From: Verrucomicrobia bacterium UBA4286
GTDB lineage: Bacteria > Verrucomicrobiota > Kiritimatiellia > RFP12 > UBA1067
Reading direction: 5' to 3'
Length of the DNA stretch: 6,385 nucleotides
Assembly (NCBI GenBank): GCA_002395905.1
Contig: DGVK01000123.1
Coordinates: forward strand, 10,566-16,950
The notes beneath the pieces were generated by a model. That model searched no databases. It had not been told where the DNA came from and was given only the letters and a program-made list of their open reading frames with translations. Below, piece after piece: positions 1 to 6,335 of this stretch. The position numbers and the translations under genes are program-made. How positions within the stretch are numbered: the stretch's first letter is position 1; each line of letters starts with the position of its first letter.

Positions 1-562
1 CCTCGTCCAGGTCGCCGTATCCGCACGACGCGACGACACGCACGTCGCTCGCCGCGCCTTTCGGGGAAACGTCTATCTCAAGGACAACATCCCCCGATTC
101 GCCGCGCATTCTCGCTTCATACGGATAGTCCGGGCGGATGCTTCTTACAGGCCGCGCCGGGGCGTCTATCCTGGCCTGGCGCGGAGCCTCCGCCGGCGCC
201 GGCGCGGCTTCTGCGGGCGGCGGTTCGCGAGGCGTCTCGGGCATGGGTTCGACGGCTTCAGGCCCGGGTTCCGGCAAAGCTCCGTTGTCCATCTGCGGAG
301 GCGCTTCAAACCTTTCGTCCGGCGGAGATTCGGGCGGCGGCTCTTCGCGGGGCCGCGGCGCGGATTCCTCCGCGCCGGAAGTCGGCACAGACGACACCGG
401 CGAGGAATCGCTCTCGTCGGCTGCAAACGAAAGCTCAACGGCCGAGAGGTCGAGCGTCGCGAGATCCACACGACGCACGCTTCCCATCCATAGCGCCAGC
501 AGCGCGGCAAGCGCACAGTGGATCGCGACGGACAGCGCAAACGCTCGGATCATCGACCGCAT
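1..562 (-). CDS. tonB: TonB energy transducer, partial (C-terminus beyond left edge)
   Basis: TonB spans the periplasm and passes the energy harvested by ExbB/ExbD to outer-membrane TonB-dependent receptors. The reading frame was translated by hand and stays open for 187 codons to the window edge. Residues 8-27 form the single membrane anchor and carry the family's Ser-x3-His signature (S11, H15), the face that contacts ExbB/ExbD. Residues about 49-140 are a low-complexity linker rich in Pro, Glu and Ala. Residues about 141-187 begin the TonB C-terminal domain, with the RPDYPYEAR...G..G.V signature at 143-159. The linker contains no lysine; the only lysine in the visible protein is K168. The ATG at 562 overlaps the exbD stop by one base (TGATG), indicating translational coupling. 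An in-frame ATG at 553 (M4), 8 nt after a GAGTG, is an alternative start. The visible C-terminal domain is incomplete, so the receptor-binding strands cannot be judged. Confidence 0.9.
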   Translation of the reverse strand, partial: MRSMIRAFALSVAIHCALAALLALWMGSVRRVDLATLDLSAVELSFAADESDSSPVSSVPTSGAEESAPRPREEPPPESPPDERFEAPPQMDNGALPEPGPEAVEPMPETPREPPPAEAAPAPAEAPRQARIDAPARPVRSIRPDYPYEARMRGESGDVVLEIDVSPKGAASDVRVVASCGYGDLDE

Positions 563-972
563 CACTCGGTTGCGCCGCGCGTCTGGAAGCTTACCCTCTC
601 GACGCCGGACGCCTTGAGCCGCGCGATAAGCGACACCCCCGCGCCCAGAGACGCGTTCCTGTCGCCCGCCACTATCACGTCGGCGGGGGCTCCTGCGGCG
701 ACCAGCGCGGATATTTTCGCGACGGCTTCATCGCAGGAGCACGGCGATCCGTTGAGCTGCATGGAATCGTCCGCCAGGATCGTGACCACTATCCGCTCGC
801 CCTTCTCAAGCGCACCGGGGGCCTGCGGCAGATCGACCTTTACGCCGTGGTGCACGGCCATGTCGAACATGCAGTATATGAAGAAGACCAGCACAAGGAA
901 CATCACGTCCATCAGCGACGTGATCTCGAGCCGCGCGCCTTTGCGCCGCCTTCTCGAGCCCGACGGTTCCAT
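562..972 (-). CDS. exbD: ExbD/TolR-family biopolymer transport protein
   Basis: ExbD is the stator partner of ExbB in the ion-driven motor that energises TonB. The 136-residue length is typical of the family. A basic cytoplasmic N-terminus (RRRRK at 7-11) is followed by one membrane helix at about 18-38. That helix contains the family's essential membrane aspartate, here D22 in the motif ITSLMDVMF, equivalent to D25 of E. coli ExbD. The periplasmic domain begins with the conserved VDLPQA (46-51) and ends in a short beta/alpha fold. The start follows the exbB stop directly (TGAATG, no gap) and has a GAGG Shine-Dalgarno 5 nt upstream, inside the end of exbB. A CSC pair at residues 78-80 in the periplasmic domain could form a disulfide with a partner, but this is speculative. 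TolR is the alternative identity; the adjacent tonB favours ExbD. Confidence 0.93.
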   Translation of the reverse strand: MEPSGSRRRRKGARLEITSLMDVMFLVLVFFIYCMFDMAVHHGVKVDLPQAPGALEKGERIVVTILADDSMQLNGSPCSCDEAVAKISALVAAGAPADVIVAGDRNASLGAGVSLIARLKASGVERVSFQTRGATE

Positions 973-1341
973 TCATTCCTCGGCAGTCATTGAATCGATT
1001 ATGTTGTAGGGGAACAGCAGCACGAGAGAGGCGACGAGACCGGCCGCCGTGGTTATGAGCGCCTCGCCTATGCCTGCAGTCGCGGCCATGGGGTTCACGG
1101 AACCGCCGGACGAGTTCATCGCGCCGAACGTCTGCATTATGCCGACGACCGTCCCCAGAATGCCGAGCATGGGCTCGGCTGTTATGATGGTGGATACGAC
1201 GACAAGACCGGCCGGGCCGCGACGCCCGGCGCGAATCTCGAACGCCTTCCAGACCAGTATGGCCATCCCCGCGACAGACAGCGCAAGAATCGGCCACATG
1301 ACCGGTCCGCCGGCGATGAAGAGCGCCACAAGTCTGTGCAT
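973..1341 (-). CDS. exbB: Compact ExbB/TolQ/MotA-family proton-channel protein
   Basis: This is the channel-forming subunit of the TonB-energising motor in the inner membrane. I take the start at 1341 (MHRLVALF), giving 122 residues. A longer open frame to 1392 would overlap putP and adds a non-hydrophobic stretch. Three membrane segments are visible, at about 7-31, 52-72 and 88-112. Channel residues match E. coli ExbB: T64 in GILGTVVGIMQTF (T148), E93 in GIGEALITT (E176) and T98 (T181). The large cytoplasmic loop between TM1 and TM2, about 90 residues in E. coli, is reduced to roughly 20, and the C-terminal tail is only about 10 residues. E. coli ExbB is about 244 residues, so this is a minimal form; short versions are known, for example in Helicobacter. 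The gene starts 13 nt after the putP stop. A weak GAGG overlaps that stop (11 nt spacing), suggesting coupling to putP translation. Confidence 0.9.
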   Translation of the reverse strand: MHRLVALFIAGGPVMWPILALSVAGMAILVWKAFEIRAGRRGPAGLVVVSTIITAEPMLGILGTVVGIMQTFGAMNSSGGSVNPMAATAGIGEALITTAAGLVASLVLLFPYNIIDSMTAEE

Positions 1342-1354
1342 GTCCGGCGAGGCC

Positions 1355-2971
1355 TCAGATGGAAATGGACTGACGGCGCTTGTCCAGCGCAAGACCGGCG
1401 ACCACGTCGAACTCGTCGGTCACTTCACGCGAAGGCTTCTTCGTGCAGAGCGAGACGACCACTGTCGTCGCAAACGCAAAGACGAATCCCGGCGCCAGCT
1501 CGTAAAGCGCGAACACCGGGTGGGCGGCGACCAGCGAGGCGTCGGCGGCCAGGACGAACTTCCACACGAAGCACGTCGTCGCGCCGACAACCATGCCGGC
1601 GACCGCGCCTGCAAGGGTTGTGCGCTTCCAGAAGAGGGCGAGAAGCATGAGCGGGCCGAACGCCGCGCCGAAGCCGGCCCAGGCGAACGACACCATCTTC
1701 ATCACGACCTTGAAGAAGTCCGAATCGGTGTTCATGGACATCAAGACCGCGACGAGCGCGACGGCGCCCACGGCAAGACGGGAAACTGCTATCAGCTCCT
1801 TGTTGGACGCTTTCTTGCGCAGGACGATCTTGTAAAGGTCGTTCGAGAACGACGAGGCCGAAACGAGCAGCTGGCTGTCGGCGGTGGACATGATCGCCGC
1901 CATTATGGCAGAGAGCAGAATGCCCGCGAAGAGACGCGACAGAAACCCGCCGTTGAAGATTCCGTTGATCATGATCATGAACATCTTCTCTGGATCGCTG
2001 CCGACATCCGCGAGGGTGAGGCGGTTCTGCTGGAGGTAGAGATGGAAGACGAGGCCGATGACCGTCGCCGCGGCAAGAGATATCGTGACCCAGCTCATTG
2101 CGATGCGGCGGGACCCCTTCACTTCCGCAGGATTGCCGATCGACATGAACCTCACCAGTATGTGAGGCATGCCGAAGTAACCCAGCCCCCACGCCATGCA
2201 CGACGTCAGGCCGATGAAACCGGCCGCCTTGTGGGTGTAGGCGTTGGTGAAGAGGGACTGCAGATACGGGTTGATCTCGTTGAGCTGGTCGACGGTCGCA
2301 GCGAATCCGCCGGCCTTGCAGACTACTATCGCGGGCACGAGGACTATCGCGACGAACATGAGCGAACCCTGTATAAAGTCCGTCCAGCAGACGGCCATGT
2401 AGCCGCCCAGGAGCGTGTACGACACAACGACCACGGCGCCCGCCCAGAGGCACAGCATATAGCCGGAGACCTGCGCACCAAAGATGTTCACCGTCTCGGG
2501 CACGCCGAAAGTCGTAGTGAACAGCTTCGCCGCGCTCACAAAGCCAGAGGCCGTGTAGAACGTGAAGAAGACCAGGATGATGACCGCCGCGACCATGCGC
2601 GAGACGCCCGTCCTGTCGCGAAAGCGGTTGCAGATGAAGTCCGGTATCGTTATCGAATCGCCGCACTTCTGGGAATAGCATCTAAGCCTGTAGGCGACAA
2701 TCTTCCAGTTGAGGTATGTGCCGATAAGCAGGCCGATGCCGATCCACGCCTCGGAGAAGCCGCCTACGAATATCGCGCCGGGCAGCCCCATGAGAAGCCA
2801 GCCCGACATATCCGAGGCCTGCGCCGAAAGCGCGACCACCCATTTGTTCATACGGCGTCCGCCGAGGTAGTAGTCGCCGAGCGACTCCTGGCGCTTGGAG
2901 AAGAAGAATCCTATGCCGAGCATCAGGACGAGATACCCGACAAACGAAGCAAACACATACCAGTCGAACAT
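1355..2971 (-). CDS. putP: Na+/proline symporter (SSS family, PutP-like)
   Basis: This inner-membrane symporter imports proline with Na+. It aligns by eye along most of its length with E. coli PutP. Near-identical blocks include ALSAQASDMSGWLLMGLPGA (47-66), WGLGYFGMPHILVRFMS, the MSTADSQLLVSAS segment, and SFAWAGFGAAFGP. D54, S56 and G57 correspond to the PutP Na+-site and translocation residues D55, S57 and G58. The Ser-Thr of MSTADSQ matches S340/T341. About 13 hydrophobic segments are apparent. At 538 residues it is longer than the usual roughly 500. The extra length includes an insertion after FGVPETVN and a polar C-terminal tail of about 35 residues ending KRRQSISI. The start is fixed by a strong AAAGGAG 8 nt upstream. 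It lies 28 nt downstream of the NSS transporter gene and 13 nt upstream of exbB, so it sits mid-operon. Proline is the most likely substrate, though related SSS members carry other solutes. Confidence 0.93.
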   Translation of the reverse strand: MFDWYVFASFVGYLVLMLGIGFFFSKRQESLGDYYLGGRRMNKWVVALSAQASDMSGWLLMGLPGAIFVGGFSEAWIGIGLLIGTYLNWKIVAYRLRCYSQKCGDSITIPDFICNRFRDRTGVSRMVAAVIILVFFTFYTASGFVSAAKLFTTTFGVPETVNIFGAQVSGYMLCLWAGAVVVVSYTLLGGYMAVCWTDFIQGSLMFVAIVLVPAIVVCKAGGFAATVDQLNEINPYLQSLFTNAYTHKAAGFIGLTSCMAWGLGYFGMPHILVRFMSIGNPAEVKGSRRIAMSWVTISLAAATVIGLVFHLYLQQNRLTLADVGSDPEKMFMIMINGIFNGGFLSRLFAGILLSAIMAAIMSTADSQLLVSASSFSNDLYKIVLRKKASNKELIAVSRLAVGAVALVAVLMSMNTDSDFFKVVMKMVSFAWAGFGAAFGPLMLLALFWKRTTLAGAVAGMVVGATTCFVWKFVLAADASLVAAHPVFALYELAPGFVFAFATTVVVSLCTKKPSREVTDEFDVVAGLALDKRRQSISI

Positions 2972-2979
2972 GGTTCAGT

Positions 2980-2986
2980 CTCCTTT
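2980..2986 (-). promoter_or_regulatory. Ribosome binding site of putP
   Basis: AAAGGAG lies 8 nt before the ATG at 2971, within the 28-nt gap after the NSS transporter stop. It supports this start and independent initiation of putP within the shared transcript. Confidence 0.8.
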
Positions 2987-2999
2987 CATGACGAATGCG

Positions 3000-4457
3000 T
3001 CAGATCTTCCAGCCGCCGATCCCAAGGGCGCGGCATATTTCCGAAACGAGCAGCGCCACCATCAAGGCCGGGGCGATATACTTCACCATCACCGTATATA
3101 TGCCCTTTGCCTTCATCTTGTTCCCGTCGGCCTCGCATTCTTCGACCACCGACTTCGGACCCATGATCCAGCCGACGAAGATGCACGTGGCTATAGCGAC
3201 TACCGGCATCAGCACGGAATTCGTGATGAAGTCAAAGAAGTCGAGAAACTGCATTCCGCCGTCGTTCGGGAAGACATGAAGCTTCACATGCCCCCACGCG
3301 CCGTAGCCGAGCGCGGAGAACACGGAAAGGAACATTATCAGCGCGGTCGTGAAGAACGTAGCCGCCTTGCGCTCTATCTTGAGCATGTCGCAGGCCGACG
3401 CGACGCAGGCCTCGAAGAGTGAAATCGCCGAAGTGGCCGCGGCGAACGCGACCAGGAGGAAGAAGCCCATTCCGATCCACGGCCCGGCCGCGCCGAGCGT
3501 GGCGAACACCTTGGGCAGCGTGATGAACATAAGACCCGGGCCGGCGTTCATCGCCTCGTGGACGTCCGTACCGGTTTTGACCGCAAACATGTAGACGACA
3601 GGAATGATCATCAGACCGGCGAGCACCGCGATGAGAGTATCGAACACCTCGATCCTGCGCACGCACTTCTCGATGGAGTCGGTCTTCTTCATGTAGCTGC
3701 CGTAGGTTATCATGATTCCCATTGCGAGCGAAAGCGAATAGAACATCTGCCCCATGGCGCCAAGGACGGTCTTGCCGAGCAGCGCGATGGAGAATTTTCC
3801 GTCCGGCCCGGTAACACAGTCGAGATTCGGCACGAGGTAGTACTTGAGCCCGTCGCCCGAGCCTGGCAGAAACACGACATACAGAGAGATCGCTATCGCC
3901 ATGATGAAGAGTATCGGCATCATGACCATATTGGACTTCTCGATACCGTTTTTGACGCCCAGCACGATGACGGCCGCGCAGGCAAGGATGAAGACGAGAC
4001 CGTATCCAAACGGCGCGAAAGGAGCCGATATGAACGCCGAGAAGAATGCGCCGGAATTGGCGGCCCCTTCGCCGAGCGCATTCGCGCCGGTGAACGCCAT
4101 CTGGGCGTAGGCCTTGAGATAGTAGAGAACCCAACCGCCTATAACACAGTAGTAGGGCGTGATGAGAACCGGGATGATCGTCCCGAGGAAACCTACAAAA
4201 CCCCACTTCCTGTGCAGGATTGAATATGCCGTAAGCGGTGCTTGCTGGGTTTTGCGGCCTACCGCGATTTCGGTCACCATGAGAGTGAAGCCGAGCGTGA
4301 CTACAAGCACAAGATATATCGCGATGAAGATGCCTCCGCCGTACTGCGCCGCCAGATACGGGAACCTCCACAGATTCCCCAGTCCTATGGCCGAAGCCGC
4401 CGCCGCTATCACAAACGCCAACTGACCAGACCAACTTGCCCTTTTGCCGTTTTCCAT
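3000..4457 (-). CDS. Neurotransmitter:sodium symporter (NSS/SNF) family transporter, probable amino-acid importer
   Basis: This inner-membrane Na+-coupled transporter has the LeuT fold. I choose the ATG at 4457 (MENGKRASWSGQ, 485 residues) because a near-perfect AGGAGGG sits 6 nt upstream. The frame is open back to 4526, but that extension runs through a hairpin and would add a polar stretch unlike the family. TM1 carries the signature SAIGLGNLWRFP (22-33). N28 matches LeuT Na+ ligand N27 and R31 matches gate R30. G25 sits where monoamine transporters have Asp, so the substrate probably brings its own carboxylate, as amino acids do. Y103 matches LeuT Y108. TM6 has MFYSLSLAMG (238-247), equivalent to LeuT FFTLSLGFG, with S241 and S243 at the T254 and S256 positions. 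About 12 membrane helices are apparent, including a last one at the C-terminus that LeuT also has but some bacterial NSS members lack. The exact substrate cannot be read from sequence. It is the first gene of the apparent operon, upstream of putP. Confidence 0.9.
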   Translation of the reverse strand: MENGKRASWSGQLAFVIAAAASAIGLGNLWRFPYLAAQYGGGIFIAIYLVLVVTLGFTLMVTEIAVGRKTQQAPLTAYSILHRKWGFVGFLGTIIPVLITPYYCVIGGWVLYYLKAYAQMAFTGANALGEGAANSGAFFSAFISAPFAPFGYGLVFILACAAVIVLGVKNGIEKSNMVMMPILFIMAIAISLYVVFLPGSGDGLKYYLVPNLDCVTGPDGKFSIALLGKTVLGAMGQMFYSLSLAMGIMITYGSYMKKTDSIEKCVRRIEVFDTLIAVLAGLMIIPVVYMFAVKTGTDVHEAMNAGPGLMFITLPKVFATLGAAGPWIGMGFFLLVAFAAATSAISLFEACVASACDMLKIERKAATFFTTALIMFLSVFSALGYGAWGHVKLHVFPNDGGMQFLDFFDFITNSVLMPVVAIATCIFVGWIMGPKSVVEECEADGNKMKAKGIYTVMVKYIAPALMVALLVSEICRALGIGGWKI

Positions 4458-4463
4458 GACTTT

Positions 4464-4470
4464 CCCTCCT
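4464..4470 (-). promoter_or_regulatory. Strong ribosome binding site fixing the NSS transporter start
   Basis: AGGAGGG lies 6 nt before the ATG at 4457. It decides in favour of this start over the upstream in-frame ATG at 4526, which lies in the loop and right arm of a hairpin. Confidence 0.85.
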
Positions 4471-4504
4471 GTCTTGTCCTTGAACTTCGGTTTCTCGAAA
4501 TGCA

Positions 4505-4540
4505 AATGGCGAAGGGCTTCTTTCAAAGCCCTTCGCCATT
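4505..4540 (-). terminator. Perfect 15-bp hairpin after the porin gene (terminator or attenuator)
   Basis: The arms at 4505-4519 (AATGGCGAAGGGCTT) and 4526-4540 are perfectly complementary, with a 6-nt loop. On the minus strand the hairpin begins 37 nt after the porin stop and is followed by TTTGCATTTCG, a weak, interrupted U-tract. On the plus strand no T-run follows, so it is oriented to stop porin transcription. It ends 47 nt before the NSS transporter start. I see no convincing -35/-10 pair between the hairpin and that start. It may therefore be a leaky terminator that lowers expression of the downstream operon relative to the porin, or an mRNA-stabilising 3' structure. Confidence 0.75.
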
Positions 4541-4577
4541 GAGTCTAGAATGTGGAATTCAACTTATGCCTGTCGAC

Positions 4578-6272
4578 TTAGAAGTCGTAGAACGCGGTGA
4601 ACTGGAAGCGGTCGCTGTTTGCGTCGCCGTCGTCGTAGTACGAAGTGCGCAGATGGGCGTATTCCAGACCAAAGTGCAGATTGTCGTTGAACTGGTAGAA
4701 CGCGTCGATATAGGCGCGGTCGTTGTATGTCCTGCCCTCGGCGTCGCGCGCCTCGGAATCGGTCGGGTCGTCAAACCCGTAGCCGACGGCGAACGCCCAC
4801 TTGTCGTTAAGGTCATACCTGAGATCCACAAAACCGCCCATCGTCGAAACCTCGCGGCCCTTGCGGTTGGGATAGGTCCAGGCGACACCCTGGCCGATTC
4901 CCGCCTGCACGCCCGAAAGGTTCTCGCCCGCGAAGAGCTGGCCGGTGAGCGTGAACTTGTCGAGGAACGGAAGCGAACCCGCAACCATGATCATCTGGGT
5001 GTTGTACTCGTCGGAATCACCGCCGCATACACGGTCGCCGTCGCCGTCGAAACCGCCGGTCCAGCGGCGGCTCTTGTCACGGCCGTACATTCCGCCGACG
5101 CCGACGAGCCAGCGGCGGTCGCCCTCTTCCCAGGCGGCCTTGCGGTCGTAGACTACAGCGCCTTCAAGCAGCGCCCAGCCGGACGCCGAATTGTCCTCGT
5201 TGTCGTCCTTGTCCCGGTCGCCGCCCATTCCGTTGCCGTTCTTGACAAGGCCTGCGCGGATTTCGAGCGAGCTGTCCTCCCAGTCCCAGCGCTTCGTCAC
5301 GCGAATCTGCGGGCTGCGGCGGTAGGGGTGGCCGGTCTGTTCGAGCCATGCGCCGTCGATCTCGTTCGGCGTGACCATCTTCCAGAGGTGCCAGGTCTGG
5401 CCGAAAAGGACATCCCAGCCCGTCTCCTCATGGTTCATCGCGAAGTAGAGGTGACGGAAATGGAAGTTGGGATCGTTGGCATTGTCGCCTGCAAGGTCGA
5501 ACTCGAACTTGCCGCGGAACTTCCAGCCGTTATACAGCTCGGGCGCGTCGAAGTTGAAGCCGAGGATCGAGTCGTTCATGCTGAACACAGTCTGGTGGTC
5601 GCCGTTGTGACCGCCGTTCTTGCGCGGGCGAACCCAGTCGGTGTAGATGTCCCAATCCGTCTTGTGGGTGTTGTGGACCGCCTCGAACGTAAGATAGCCG
5701 TAGGGTGTGATCGACAGGCCCGACTCGCTGAGCGGCTCGAAGATGCGCGCCGAAGTGTCGGCGAGGTAGTACTTGCGGCCGGACTCCGTAGTGAAGATTC
5801 TGCCGCTCTCGCTCTTCTCAGTCTTCTCGTCGGTCTTAAGAGCGGTGACAGAGGCGAGATCCTTCCTGAACGACTCCTCGGTCGCCGCCAGATCCTTCTT
5901 GTTGGAAGCCTGTATGGCGGCGAGCTCGCGCTTGGACGATTCCTGAAGCGCGGCGAAGTCTCGCGCGTATTCGGCCTTTACCGCGTCGAGCTGGGCCATA
6001 TACGACTGGCGCACGGATTCGAGCTCCTGTCGGCCGGCCGCCTTGGCTTCGGCGATATCCTTCTTGCTTGCCGCCTGCTCTGCGACAAGGTCGCGGTTGC
6101 GTCCTTCGAGCTCGGCGATGCGATCCGCCTGAGCCTTGTTTTCGGCCTCAAGCCTCGACAGGCGTTCAAAGATCGCCTGCAAGTCGGCCTGGGTCACAGC
6201 ATCTTCCGGCGCGGCCTCAATCCCGGCGACAAGGCCGACGGAGAACAGCGCGGTAAGCATAAGTCTTTTCAT
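4578..6272 (-). CDS. DcaP-like outer-membrane porin with long N-terminal coiled coil
   Basis: This is a predicted trimeric beta-barrel channel for small, probably anionic solutes in the outer membrane. Residues 1-21 form a signal peptide (Lys/Arg, then a hydrophobic core to GIEAA), probably cleaved near A20/A21. Residues 27-66 form a heptad coiled coil, 68-144 seven 11-residue repeats, and 145-185 a polar linker. The barrel starts near ITPYGYLTFEAV (188-199). Alternating strands follow, with RHLYFAMNHEETGWDVLFGQTW (273-294, interrupted here only for reading) resembling the DcaP/OprP-type strand and GQTW turn, and RRSPQIRVTKRW (318-329). The last residue is Phe, as required for BAM recognition. 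DcaP porins also carry an N-terminal periplasmic coiled coil, though this one is longer. Predicted outer loops are Asp-rich (352-360, 409-421). The gene has its own promoter and a modest AAAGGA Shine-Dalgarno (10 nt spacing), and is followed by a hairpin. An OprO/OprP-type phosphate-selective porin is the main alternative; substrate is unknown. Confidence 0.82.
   Translation of the reverse strand: MKRLMLTALFSVGLVAGIEAAPEDAVTQADLQAIFERLSRLEAENKAQADRIAELEGRNRDLVAEQAASKKDIAEAKAAGRQELESVRQSYMAQLDAVKAEYARDFAALQESSKRELAAIQASNKKDLAATEESFRKDLASVTALKTDEKTEKSESGRIFTTESGRKYYLADTSARIFEPLSESGLSITPYGYLTFEAVHNTHKTDWDIYTDWVRPRKNGGHNGDHQTVFSMNDSILGFNFDAPELYNGWKFRGKFEFDLAGDNANDPNFHFRHLYFAMNHEETGWDVLFGQTWHLWKMVTPNEIDGAWLEQTGHPYRRSPQIRVTKRWDWEDSSLEIRAGLVKNGNGMGGDRDKDDNEDNSASGWALLEGAVVYDRKAAWEEGDRRWLVGVGGMYGRDKSRRWTGGFDGDGDRVCGGDSDEYNTQMIMVAGSLPFLDKFTLTGQLFAGENLSGVQAGIGQGVAWTYPNRKGREVSTMGGFVDLRYDLNDKWAFAVGYGFDDPTDSEARDAEGRTYNDRAYIDAFYQFNDNLHFGLEYAHLRTSYYDDGDANSDRFQFTAFYDF
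5841..6071 (-). repeat. Seven tandem 11-residue (hendecad) protein repeats in the porin stalk
   Basis: Residues 68-144 of the porin divide exactly into seven units of 11: ASKKDIAEAKA, AGRQELESVRQ, SYMAQLDAVKA, EYARDFAALQE, SSKRELAAIQA, SNKKDLAATEE and SFRKDLASVTA. Unit position 6 is always I, L or F. Position 5 is D, E or Q. Position 9 is mostly V, L, I or A, with one T. Position 2 is small or aromatic. This is the core pattern expected of an 11-residue coiled coil. The DNA copies are diverged, so the repeat is visible mainly in protein. Confidence 0.85.
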
Positions 6273-6282
6273 TTGTCTTCAG

Positions 6283-6288
6283 TCCTTT
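6283..6288 (-). promoter_or_regulatory. Ribosome binding site of the porin gene
   Basis: AAAGGA lies 10 nt before the ATG at 6272. The spacing is slightly long but it is the only purine-rich site in the short leader, and it supports the start that gives an intact signal peptide. Confidence 0.6.
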
Positions 6289-6305
6289 GAGTTGTTTGTG
6301 ATGCT

Positions 6306-6335
6306 ATTTTATCAGAAATGTACGCCATCCGTCAA
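6306..6335 (-). promoter_or_regulatory. Sigma70-like promoter of the porin gene
   Basis: On the minus strand a -35 box TTGACG (6335-6330) is followed after 18 nt by a -10 box TAAAAT (6311-6306). Transcription would start near 6299, leaving a leader of about 27 nt before the ATG at 6272. The boxes lie in a locally AT-rich stretch that contrasts with the GC-rich genes. The remaining upstream bases (6336-6385) show no gene or clear operator. Confidence 0.75.

Noticed and set aside
138..617. A Ser/Gly-rich plus-strand frame and a competing Arg/Pro-rich minus-strand frame (166-540) at the left end
   Set aside because: Both are out-of-frame readings of the tonB Pro/Glu linker. The true frame is open to the window edge and carries the TonB anchor and C-terminal domain.
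2976..2990. A four-codon ATG-AAA-GGA-GAC-TGA mini-ORF just before putP, as a possible regulatory leader peptide
   Set aside because: It simply contains the Shine-Dalgarno, has no ribosome site of its own and no associated hairpin; most likely chance.
1049..3166. A 705-codon open frame on the plus strand, antisense to exbB, putP and the end of the NSS gene
   Set aside because: The translation is rich in Arg, His, Asp and Glu without any recognisable domain, and it lies opposite genes with clear family signatures. Long antisense frames are expected in GC-rich DNA.
4458..4526. A 23-residue N-terminal extension of the NSS transporter from the ATG at 4526
   Set aside because: It is encoded by the hairpin arm and the Shine-Dalgarno region. 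The ATG at 4457 has an almost ideal ribosome binding site and matches the usual NSS N-terminus.
5841..6071. The 33-bp periodicity as a CRISPR-like or mobile-element repeat
   Set aside because: The copies are diverged at DNA level, have no spacers and lie in frame inside a coding sequence; the pattern is a protein coiled-coil repeat.
4242..6290. A 682-codon open frame on the plus strand, antisense to the porin
   Set aside because: It is a Val/Ala/Arg/Glu-rich shadow of the porin frame, runs through the intergenic hairpin and has no domain signature. The opposite strand has a signal peptide, coiled coil, barrel and promoter.
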